Assembly: GCF_010858045.1 (NCBI RefSeq)
Contig: NZ_JAAGVC010000022.1
Span: 19,010 to 83,009, forward strand
Direction of reading: 5' to 3'
Source: Nocardia cyriacigeorgica
GTDB lineage: Bacteria > Actinomycetota > Actinomycetes > Mycobacteriales > Mycobacteriaceae
Length of the DNA stretch: 64,000 nt
Shown: positions 24,063 to 31,452 of the stretch, in pieces
Position numbering within the stretch: position 1 is the first letter of the stretch
Layout: every line of letters starts with the position of its first letter
Notes under the pieces: model-generated
The model's input: only the letters and a program-made list of their open reading frames with translations
Told to the model about the DNA's origin: nothing
Databases searched by the model: none
Made by a program: the position numbers and the translations under genes

Positions 24063-25886
24063 CTACTGCTCGACGGTTTCGGACGCGGTGGGGGCGCCGT
24101 CGGCCGAAACCTCGGTCACGCCCTTGATTTCCGGCTTGGCGTCCAGGCCGGCTTCCTTACGCTGCTGCGCGGTGATGGGCGCGGGCGCATCGGTCAGCGG
24201 GTCGACACCGCCACCGGTCTTCGGGAACGCGATGACCTCACGAATGGAGTCCATGCCGGCAAGCAGCGCGGTGATCCGGTCCCAGCCGAAGGCGATGCCG
24301 CCGTGCGGCGGCGCACCGAAAGCGAAGGCGTCCAACAGGAATCCGAACTTCTCCTGCGCCTCGTCATGGCTGATGCCCATGACCTCGAACACCCGTTCCT
24401 GCACATCGCGACGATGGATACGGATGCTGCCGCCGCCGATCTCGTTGCCGTTGCAGACGATGTCGTAGGCGTAGGCCAGCGCGGAGCCCGGATCGGTGTC
24501 GAAGGTGTCCATCGACTCCGGCTTCGGCGAGGTGAACGCGTGATGCACCGCGGTCCAGGCCGAATAGCCCAGCGCGACATCGCCGCTCGCGGTCGCCTCG
24601 GCGGCGGGCTCGAACAGCGGTGCGTCCACGATCCACACGAACGCCCACGCGTCCTCGTCGATCAGGCCGACCTTGCGCGCGATCTCACCGCGCGCGGCGC
24701 CGAGCAGCGCGCGCTGTGCCTTGGGCGCGCCCGCGGCGAAGAACACACAGTCACCCGGCTTGGCGCCGACGTGGTCGGCGAGGGTGGCGCGTTCGGTCTC
24801 GCTGAGATTCTTGGCGACGGGGCCGCCCAGCACGCCGTCCTCGTCGATCAGCACGTAGGCCAAGCCCTTGGCCCCGCGCTGCTTGGCCCATTCCTGCCAG
24901 GCATCGAGCTGACGGCGCGGCTGGCTCGCTCCACCCGGCATCACCACCGCGCCCACGTACGGAGCCTGGAACACCCGGAACGGGGTGTCCTTGAAGAACT
25001 CCCTGCATTCGGTGATCTCCACCCCGAAGCGCAGGTCCGGCTTGTCGGTGCCGAAGCGACGCATGGCCTCGTGGTAGGTCATGTGCGGAATCGGGGTGGG
25101 GATCTCGTAGCCGATGAGTTCCCACAGCGCCACCAGGATCTCCTCGGCCAGCAGGATCACGTCCTCCTGGCGGACGAAGCTCATCTCGATGTCGAGCTGG
25201 GTGAACTCCGGCTGACGGTCGGCGCGGAAATCCTCGTCGCGGTAGCAGCGCGCGATCTGGTAATAGCGCTCGATACCGCCGACCATCAGCAGCTGCTTGA
25301 ACAGCTGCGGGCTCTGCGGCAGGGCGTAGAAGTTGCCCGGCTGCAGGCGCGCGGGCACCAGGAAGTCGCGGGCGCCCTCGGGGGTCGAGCGGGTCAGCGT
25401 CGGCGTCTCCACCTCGACGAATTCGTGGCGCGCCAGCACCCGGCGGGCGGCGGCGTTGACCTTGGACCGCAGCCGGATGGCGTGGGCCGGGCCCTCTCGG
25501 CGCAGGTCCAGGTACCGATGGGTCAGCCTGGCCTCTTCACCGGGCTGCTCGTCGAGCTGGAACGGCAGCGGCGCGCTCTCGTTGAGCACCTCGAGCTCGC
25601 TGACGTTGACCTCGATCGCGCCGGTGGGCAGGTCGGGGTTCTCGTTGCCCTGGGGACGCTGTTCGACCACGCCGACGACCTTGACGCAGTACTCCGCACG
25701 CAGCCGGTGCGCCTGTTCGGCGGCCTCACCCTCACGGAACACCACCTGCGCCACTCCGGAGGCGTCGCGCAGATCGATGAAGATCACGCCACCGTGGTCA
25801 CGCCGCCGGGCCACCCAGCCGCTCAGGGTGACGGTCTGACCGGCGTGCTCGCTTCGCAGCGAACCAGCCAAGTGGGTGCGCAGCAC
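24063..25886 (-). CDS. aspS: Aspartyl-tRNA synthetase (probably Asp/Asn non-discriminating)
   Basis: Class IIb synthetase with an OB-fold anticodon domain (WVARRRDHGGVIFIDLRD), catalytic core with RCYRDEDFRADRQPEFTQLD (motif 2, at the length limit), a GAD insertion domain, and motif 3 GIAFGWDRI. It has 607 residues, ending with a short non-conserved tail. Start is GTG 25886, which gives LRTHLAGSLR and has AAAGGAA 6 bp upstream; the 743-residue reading frame runs antisense into the next gene. Mycobacterial relatives mischarge tRNA-Asn, feeding GatCAB; that is inferred for this one. Confidence 0.96.
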   Translation of the reverse strand: MLRTHLAGSLRSEHAGQTVTLSGWVARRRDHGGVIFIDLRDASGVAQVVFREGEAAEQAHRLRAEYCVKVVGVVEQRPQGNENPDLPTGAIEVNVSELEVLNESAPLPFQLDEQPGEEARLTHRYLDLRREGPAHAIRLRSKVNAAARRVLARHEFVEVETPTLTRSTPEGARDFLVPARLQPGNFYALPQSPQLFKQLLMVGGIERYYQIARCYRDEDFRADRQPEFTQLDIEMSFVRQEDVILLAEEILVALWELIGYEIPTPIPHMTYHEAMRRFGTDKPDLRFGVEITECREFFKDTPFRVFQAPYVGAVVMPGGASQPRRQLDAWQEWAKQRGAKGLAYVLIDEDGVLGGPVAKNLSETERATLADHVGAKPGDCVFFAAGAPKAQRALLGAARGEIARKVGLIDEDAWAFVWIVDAPLFEPAAEATASGDVALGYSAWTAVHHAFTSPKPESMDTFDTDPGSALAYAYDIVCNGNEIGGGSIRIHRRDVQERVFEVMGISHDEAQEKFGFLLDAFAFGAPPHGGIAFGWDRITALLAGMDSIREVIAFPKTGGGVDPLTDAPAPITAQQRKEAGLDAKPEIKGVTEVSADGAPTASETVEQ

Positions 25887-25900
25887 GATGTTCCTTTCGA

Positions 25901-25956
25901 CGAATGTGACACCGGAACGCCCTCCCGGTGCAAGCCATCGTAGTGAGACACATTCG
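25901..25956 (-). promoter_or_regulatory. Nested stem-loops in the aspS leader
   Basis: CGAATGTG (25901-25908) pairs with CACATTCG (25949-25956), enclosing a second stem CACCGG/CCGGTG (25910-25915 and 25925-25930). The structure ends 15 bp before the aspS GTG. It could be an RNA leader or a DNA operator between the divergent aspS and peptidase genes. No T-box consensus was found. Confidence 0.3.
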
Positions 25957-26025
25957 CCGAGCGGAAACCGATATCGGGTCCACCCGTGCGAAGCTGTAGC
26001 GGACACGTCACAGATAGGGATTCTC

Positions 26026-26946
26026 ATGACCTTCAACGAGGGTATGCAGATCGACCCGAATCGAGCCTCATCCGGCGGCGGGCCGGGCATGGGCGGCAAG
26101 TTGGCCCTCGGTGGCGGCGCCGGCGGACTGATCGTGCTGGTGTTGACGCTGCTGCTCGGCGGCGACCCGGGATCGGTACTCGGCCAGTTCACCGGCGCCC
26201 AGGATGTGCAGTCCCAGCCGACCGCTGGCACGCCCGAGCACTGCCGCACGGCCGCGGACGCCAACCGGTATGTGGACTGCCGGGTGGTGCTCACCGCGCA
26301 GAGCCTGGACGCGGTGTGGGCGGCCGAGCTGCCGAAACAGGCAGGCGTCGACTATGTGGAGCCGGAGCTGGTGTTGTTCTCGGGCTCGGTGTCCACCGGC
26401 TGCGGCAATGCCACCAGCGCGGTCGGGCCGTTCTACTGCCCGGCCGATCAGACCGCCTACTTCGATGTCAGCTTCTTCCAGGAGCTCGTCGACCGGTTCG
26501 GTTCCAGTGGCGGTCCGCTGGCCCAGGAATATGTGGTCGCGCACGAGTTCGGCCACCACATCCAAACCCTGCTCGGCGATATCGGCCGCGCGCAGCGCGA
26601 TCCGCGCGGCCCGGAATCCGGTGCGGTGCGCACCGAGTTGCAGGCCGATTGCTATGCGGGGATCTGGGCGCACTACGCGGACAAGATGCCGGCCCCCGGC
26701 GGTGACGGGCGGCCGTTCCTGCAGAAGCTCTCCGATACCGATATCGCGGACGCGTTGTCGGCGGCGTCGGCGGTCGGTGACGACCGGATCCAGCGGGCCG
26801 CGCAGGGAAGGGTCAACCCGGAGGCGTGGACGCACGGATCGTCGGAGCAGCGGCAGAAGTGGTTCCTGGCCGGCTATCAGAGCGGCCGCATGCAGGCTTG
26901 CGACACCTACTCCGCCCGAGATCTGGACAACCCGGCCGCTCGCTGA
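26026..26946 (+). CDS. YpfJ-type neutral zinc metallopeptidase, membrane anchored
   Basis: A 306-residue protein of the Zn-peptidase family that includes E. coli YpfJ. After a Gly-rich start (MTFNEGMQIDPNR) there is one TM helix (about 27-46) and an extracytoplasmic domain with the HEFGHH zinc motif (His173, Glu174, His177). The later ELQADCYAGIWAHY segment supplies the third ligand. Two cysteine pairs outside the motif may form disulfides. ATG 26026 has AGGGA 5 bp upstream; a longer frame overlaps the aspS leader and is rejected. Substrate unknown. Confidence 0.88.
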   Translation: MTFNEGMQIDPNRASSGGGPGMGGKLALGGGAGGLIVLVLTLLLGGDPGSVLGQFTGAQDVQSQPTAGTPEHCRTAADANRYVDCRVVLTAQSLDAVWAAELPKQAGVDYVEPELVLFSGSVSTGCGNATSAVGPFYCPADQTAYFDVSFFQELVDRFGSSGGPLAQEYVVAHEFGHHIQTLLGDIGRAQRDPRGPESGAVRTELQADCYAGIWAHYADKMPAPGGDGRPFLQKLSDTDIADALSAASAVGDDRIQRAAQGRVNPEAWTHGSSEQRQKWFLAGYQSGRMQACDTYSARDLDNPAAR

Positions 26947-26989
26947 GACGCCACCGCGCACGTCCACGGCGCGGATGCGGCGGACGAAA

Positions 26990-27027
26990 ACAACGGCCTC
27001 GCACGGGTTTCGGTGCGAGGCCGTTGT
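26990..27027. terminator. Strong bidirectional hairpin
   Basis: A perfect 15-bp stem, ACAACGGCCTCGCAC (26990-27004) with its complement at 27013-27027 and an 8-nt loop, lies between the peptidase gene and the convergent EspA-like gene. Confidence 0.85.
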
Positions 27028-27050
27028 CGTGCCGATATGGCGGACCGTTT

Positions 27051-28727
27051 CTAGAACTGGTCCTGGTAGTAATCGGACCCGTCGCCCTCGTCGGTGTTGG
27101 TGGCACCGATGACCTCGGGGGTGGATTCGCCCAGCGGACCGGTGAGGTCGTCGTTGCCGGTGCGGCTGCGGTACGGGTCGACGTTGCGCGAGTGCTCGTC
27201 CTCGTTGTTGTTGCGCTGCCCCGCGGCACCGGCGGCACCGGGGCCGCCCATGAAGCCGGAGCTCGAGGCAGGCGTGGTGCCGAGGCCCGCGCCCATCGGC
27301 ATGCCGGCGACGGGTGCGCGCATACCGCCGGGCAGCGCGACACCGCCCGGTGCACCGGATGTGCCCGGCAGAGAAGGGATTCCGGCGACGCCACCGCTAC
27401 CGGCGCGCCCCGCCGAACCGCCGCTGCCGCCCCGACCGAACCCGCCGGTGCCGAACGCTCCGGTGCCGCCGCCGCTGCCGGCCGAACCACCGCTGCCGTA
27501 GCTGGCGGCGCTGGTGGACAGGCCGTTGGTGCCGCTGGTGCCGGAATCGAAACCGGCCGCGGTGGTGGCGACCTCCTCGGCCTGCGACATGAGCGGCTCG
27601 CCGACGTTCTGCATGACCGCTTGGGCGATCTCCGCCGGCGCCGGGCCGTTCTGCCCGACCAGCTGGCTCACCAGCCCGTTGAGCTCGGCGGTCTTACCCG
27701 CCAGATCGCCGCGGGTGGCGTTGACGACGCTGACCGCCTGGCCGAGATGTTCGGTGGCGGTGGCCATCAGGGTGGCCTGGGCGGGCGGGGTCATGATCAC
27801 CGGCGCGAGCGCGACCGCCTGGCTGGCGAACGAGGTGGCGATCGTGGTGAGCTGGGCATTGCCCTGCTGCACCACCGCGGCCGCGCGCTGGGTGAGCTCG
27901 GAGATGTCGATCCCGCGCTGACTTGTCTCCATGCCCTCGCTGTTGGCCTTCTGACCCGCGTCTTGCGCGGCCGTGGCGGCCTGGCTCTGCCACACCTGTT
28001 CGACCGCACCGAGGCTGCCCTTGCCGACCTGCATCGCCATCTCGATGACCTTGGAGGATTGGCTGAGGATGGCGGTGGGGTCGAAGGCCCCCATGACGCC
28101 GGTGCCGAAGCTGCCGAGCAGATCCAGGATGGGTTTGAACAGCATGTCGATCCCGGGCAGGGCGGGCAGCGCGATACCGCTCATCAAGGCGCCGACCGGA
28201 TCGGCGGGCAGCGCCGGGAGCGCCGCAGCGGCCGGAGTGGCGGCGGCACCCGCCGCCGAGGCGGCACTCGCGGCGGAGGATCCGCCCATCACGCTGCTCA
28301 CCGCACCGCCGGCCTGCCCGAGCACGCCCTGGGCGGCGTCGAGGACAGGCGCCGCGGCGTGGTTGATCACGGCTCCGGCATCACCGATCAGGGCAGACGC
28401 CTCGGGTGGCAGCCCGCTGAGGACATCTTCGGGCGTGGCGACCGGCGCGCCGAGACCGGACAGCCCGGGCATGCCGACCGGTGTGGCGCCGACACCCGGA
28501 CCTTCCTCGGTGATCTTTTGCGCCAGTACGAATTCCGGCGGCTCGATCGGCGGGAGGTCGGCGGGCAGCTGCGGCATCGGCAGGTCGAGGATCGCCTGCT
28601 GCTCGAGCGGCACGGCCGACGCCTGCTGGGCGGCCGCGGCGACCTGATCGCGGGCCTGCTCCATCAGCGACTGTTCGGCCTCCGGCGCGATCACGCCGGA
28701 CGCGCCGGAGGCGTCCAGTGGTTTCAC
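27051..28727 (-). CDS. Ala/Gly-rich type VII secretion-associated protein (EspA-like)
   Basis: A 558-residue low-complexity protein with no firm family match. The N-terminal half is Ala/Pro-rich with helical segments and a few hydrophobic stretches; residues about 240-390 form a longer helical region with many Gln and Ala; about 390-500 is a Gly/Ser/Ala-rich linker resembling mycobacterial PE_PGRS-type composition; the end is acidic and finishes DYYQDQF. Its ATG overlaps the stop of the EspC-like gene by 4 bp. The pairing of a small EspC-like protein with a larger Ala/Gly-rich partner recalls EspC-EspA of ESX-1, so a secreted role is inferred from context only. Confidence 0.55.
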   Translation of the reverse strand: MKPLDASGASGVIAPEAEQSLMEQARDQVAAAAQQASAVPLEQQAILDLPMPQLPADLPPIEPPEFVLAQKITEEGPGVGATPVGMPGLSGLGAPVATPEDVLSGLPPEASALIGDAGAVINHAAAPVLDAAQGVLGQAGGAVSSVMGGSSAASAASAAGAAATPAAAALPALPADPVGALMSGIALPALPGIDMLFKPILDLLGSFGTGVMGAFDPTAILSQSSKVIEMAMQVGKGSLGAVEQVWQSQAATAAQDAGQKANSEGMETSQRGIDISELTQRAAAVVQQGNAQLTTIATSFASQAVALAPVIMTPPAQATLMATATEHLGQAVSVVNATRGDLAGKTAELNGLVSQLVGQNGPAPAEIAQAVMQNVGEPLMSQAEEVATTAAGFDSGTSGTNGLSTSAASYGSGGSAGSGGGTGAFGTGGFGRGGSGGSAGRAGSGGVAGIPSLPGTSGAPGGVALPGGMRAPVAGMPMGAGLGTTPASSSGFMGGPGAAGAAGQRNNNEDEHSRNVDPYRSRTGNDDLTGPLGESTPEVIGATNTDEGDGSDYYQDQF

Positions 28728-29053
28728 AGGGCACCGCCGATCTCGCCTGCGACCTTGCCGAGATCGCCCGCGTTACCGAGATCGGTGACGTCGTAATTGG
28801 TAGCGGAACTGAACGCGGCCTGCGACAGCTTGGCGTACTTATCGGATAGGTCGTTGATATCGCGCGCCTGCAGCACCTGCGCGGCCGCGAACGACAGTAG
28901 GTAATCGGCCCCGATCAGCCCGAACACCGGAGTCATCGCCGAGACGCTGGCGACCACATCCATATTCCCCGCCCCGGCGATATCGCCCGCGATCGCCGCA
29001 TTCGTGGCGCCGAACGCGCGGAGCCCTTCGGTTTCTACCGAGACATCACTCAT
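28724..29053 (-). CDS. EspC-like type VII secretion target
   Basis: A 109-residue helical protein of the WXG100-like/EspC group. It begins SDVSVETEGLRAFGATNAAIAGD, slightly over the usual helix length, followed by a hinge near MTPVFGLIGADYLLSF and a second helix LQARDINDLSDKYAKLSQAA. ATG 29053 is chosen because GGGGGGC precedes it; a TTG 15 bp upstream is unlikely. No ESX secretion ATPase or membrane components are in the window, so export would depend on a locus elsewhere. It diverges from the SDR gene. Confidence 0.7.
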   Translation of the reverse strand: MSDVSVETEGLRAFGATNAAIAGDIAGAGNMDVVASVSAMTPVFGLIGADYLLSFAAAQVLQARDINDLSDKYAKLSQAAFSSATNYDVTDLGNAGDLGKVAGEIGGAL

Positions 29054-29229
29054 GGAGCTGCCCCCCAATCCTCATCAACATCAGTGTCGTCAACATCGCG
29101 TTGCTCGAACGTCCGCTCGTCTGCCCCTACAGCGCAAGTTCTCCCGACAGCACGGCCGCTTCGGTTGCGGCCCAATATAGCCGACGACACCGACATCGCT
29201 CGACCCCTCATACGGGCGCGCGAGAAAAC

Positions 29230-29260
29230 TGGAACGTGTTGCAAATTAGAACAAGTTCTA
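29230..29260 (+). promoter_or_regulatory. Two tandem KstR-type operators
   Basis: Two 14-bp sites match the KstR consensus TNNAACNNGTTNNA: TGGAACGTGTTGCA (29230-29243) and TAGAACAAGTTCTA (29247-29260). They are 17 bp centre to centre, and the second ends 13 bp before the ATG of the SDR gene. KstR is the TetR-type repressor of cholesterol catabolism in mycobacteria and Rhodococcus. The match is direct; the regulator is inference. Confidence 0.65.
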
Positions 29261-29273
29261 TATCCTCTGTCCC

Positions 29274-30278
29274 ATGAAGGTCGCAGTGACCGGCGCAGCC
29301 GGGTACCTTGGCACGAATTTGCTCCCCCTGCTCGCCGATCGCGGACACGAGATCACGGCGATCGACCGGGTCGTGCCGCACCAACCCGGTCCAGCGGGCG
29401 TCACCTGGGTCTCCGCCGACGTCCTCGACCCCGAATCCATGCGGTCGGCCCTGGCGGGCGCGGAGATCGTTTACCACCTCGTCGCGGTGATCACCCTCGC
29501 CGAGAAGAACGATCTGGCCTGGCGGGTGAACACCGAAGGCGTGCGTGTGGTGGCCGAGGCCGCCCTCGCCACCGGGGTACGCCGGATGGTGCACGCCAGC
29601 TCCATCCACGCCTTCGACCAGTACACCTGCGGCGGCAGCATCGACGAGACCTCGGCGCGCTCGACCGACCCGGCACTGCCGGTCTACGACCGTTCCAAGT
29701 GGCAGGGCGAGATCGAGCTGCGCGCGGTCATCGAACAGGGCCTCGACGCGGTGCTGTGCAATCCGACCGGCGTGTACGGCCCGCGCGATCTGAGCACTCC
29801 GCTGTCGCGGATCAACCGCACCCTGCGCGACGCCGCGCTCGGCCGGGTGCCCGCGATGATCGGCGGCGGATTCGACCTGGTCGACGTCCGCGATGTGGCC
29901 GAAGGCCTGATCCTGGCCGGCGAAAAGGGCCGCACCGGTGAGAATTACCTGCTCGGCGGCGAAATGACCTCGATGCTCGACGTCTGCCGCACCGCGGCGA
30001 CGATCAACGGCAAGAAGGGCCCGCGATTCGTCATCTCACCCAAGGTGATCACCGGGCTCATGCCGGTGCTCGAGCCGATCGGCAAACGCCTCGGCACCGA
30101 TATCGTGTCCAAGGCCGCCATCGGGGCGCTGGTATCGGCGCCGATCGTCGACCACGGCAAGGCGACTCGTGAACTGGGCTACCAGCCGCGACCGCTCCAG
30201 GAGACGGTGCGCGACCTGGTGGCGTTCTTCGCCGACCCGGCCGGCACCACACCGCCGCAATCACGCCAGATTGCTTGA
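29274..30278 (+). CDS. NAD(P)-dependent epimerase/dehydratase, 3-beta-HSD-like SDR
   Basis: An extended short-chain dehydrogenase of 334 residues. The Rossmann motif is TGAAGYLG (6-13), followed by the acidic residue of AIDRV that suggests NAD preference; the catalytic pair is Tyr138/Lys142 in YDRSKWQGE with a Ser near 109-110. The family includes sugar epimerases and 3-beta-hydroxysteroid dehydrogenases. Two KstR-type operators just upstream point towards steroid metabolism, which is inference from context. The gene is followed 31 bp later by the radical SAM gene under its own promoter-like region. Confidence 0.85.
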   Translation: MKVAVTGAAGYLGTNLLPLLADRGHEITAIDRVVPHQPGPAGVTWVSADVLDPESMRSALAGAEIVYHLVAVITLAEKNDLAWRVNTEGVRVVAEAALATGVRRMVHASSIHAFDQYTCGGSIDETSARSTDPALPVYDRSKWQGEIELRAVIEQGLDAVLCNPTGVYGPRDLSTPLSRINRTLRDAALGRVPAMIGGGFDLVDVRDVAEGLILAGEKGRTGENYLLGGEMTSMLDVCRTAATINGKKGPRFVISPKVITGLMPVLEPIGKRLGTDIVSKAAIGALVSAPIVDHGKATRELGYQPRPLQETVRDLVAFFADPAGTTPPQSRQIA

Positions 30279-30301
30279 CAGCGGTTAGAACGCATGTTCG
30301 A
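30275..30301 (+). promoter_or_regulatory. Promoter with LexA-type SOS box for the radical SAM gene
   Basis: TTGACA at 30275-30280 is a good -35 hexamer. The following spacer contains GAACGCATGTTC (30288-30299), a perfect match to the actinobacterial LexA core GAACNNNNGTTC, flanked TA...GA. With a -10 near 30298-30303 the transcript would begin at or next to the GTG at 30310, so the mRNA may be leaderless. Regulation by LexA is inferred. Confidence 0.6.
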
Positions 30302-30309
30302 CTAGCGGG

Positions 30310-31326
30310 GTGCGGTGGCAAAGCCAGACCCTGGACGCCGACGACGGCGCGCTGCCCGGCCTGGACCGGGCAGGCTTCGTCCGAACTGTACAGACCCCCG
30401 AATTCGACGGCATCACCTTCCACGAAGTGCTCTGTAAGAGCGCGCTGAACAAGATGCCCGAGGAGTCGGGCCTGCCGTTCCGGTGGACGATCAACCCGAT
30501 GCGCGGGTGTTCGCACGCCTGCCGGTACTGCTTCGCCCGCGGCACGCACGAATACCTCGATCTGGACGCCGGATCCGATTTCGACAATCAGATCGTCGTC
30601 AAGACCAATATCGCCGCGGTACTGCGGCGCGAACTGGCGCGCCGCAGCTGGCATCGCGAAACCGTCGCCCTGGGTACGAATACCGACCCCTATCAGCGTG
30701 CCGAGGGCCGATACCGGCTGATGCCTGGCATCATCCGGGCCCTCACCGATTCCGGTACCCCCTTCTCCATCCTCACCAAGGGCACGCTGCTGCGCCGCGA
30801 TCTGCCGTTGCTCACCCTCGCCGCGCGGCAGGTACCGGTGCACATCGGGGTGTCGCTGGCCATGCTCGATCCCGAACTCCATCGCAGCGTCGAGCCGGGC
30901 ACCCCGTCGCCCAAGGCGCGGCTGGAGCTGGTGCGCGCGCTCGCCGATGCGGGTTTCGAGGTCGATGTCATGGTCGCGCCGGTGATCCCCTACCTCACCG
31001 ACAGCAGTGGCCATCTGGACGAGCTGTTCGCCGCCATCGCCGATGCGGGCGCGCGCAGCGTCGTCGCCTTTCCCATGCACCTACGTGGCAGCACCCGGGG
31101 CTGGTTCCTCGGCTGGCTGGCCGAGACCCATCCGGCGTTGCTGCGCCGGTACCGCCAACTCTACGGCCGCGGTGCCTACGTCACGCCCGAGTATTCGCGG
31201 TGGTTGCGCGGCCGCATCGACCCACTGCTGGAACGGCATCGGCTCACCCGCGAGACACCCGAGCCCGCCGAGACGGTGCCGCGGGCGCCCGCCGCGGTCG
31301 ATCCGCAACTGGCGCTTTTCGCCTGA
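30310..31326 (+). CDS. Rv2578c-family radical SAM protein
   Basis: A 338-residue radical SAM enzyme of the SplB-like group conserved in actinobacteria. The cluster-binding cysteines are Cys67, Cys71 and Cys74 in RGCSHACRYCFARGTHEY; TNTDPYQRAE and LTKGTLLRRD follow, and the C-terminus has the WFLGWLAETHPALL segment. It resembles the spore photoproduct lyase-like and Rv2578c proteins of unknown reaction. GTG 30310 begins RWQSQTL with no ribosome-binding site, consistent with a leaderless message. A LexA-type box in the promoter suggests a DNA-damage role. Confidence 0.88.
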   Translation: MRWQSQTLDADDGALPGLDRAGFVRTVQTPEFDGITFHEVLCKSALNKMPEESGLPFRWTINPMRGCSHACRYCFARGTHEYLDLDAGSDFDNQIVVKTNIAAVLRRELARRSWHRETVALGTNTDPYQRAEGRYRLMPGIIRALTDSGTPFSILTKGTLLRRDLPLLTLAARQVPVHIGVSLAMLDPELHRSVEPGTPSPKARLELVRALADAGFEVDVMVAPVIPYLTDSSGHLDELFAAIADAGARSVVAFPMHLRGSTRGWFLGWLAETHPALLRRYRQLYGRGAYVTPEYSRWLRGRIDPLLERHRLTRETPEPAETVPRAPAAVDPQLALFA

Positions 31327-31452
31327 TCAGCCGCTCCGCCACGCTGACGTGCTGCGACGCGCCCAGGATCGCCCACTTTCCCGGCAGCCCACCCGCCGAG
31401 CGGAGTAGGTTGGCCAGGGGCAGCTCTCTTCGACAGGAAGTGAAGCAGGCAC

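Noticed and set aside
25887..26025. T-box riboswitch for aspS
   Set aside because: No T-box consensus (UGGNACCGCG-type) is present in the leader; only simple nested stems are seen.
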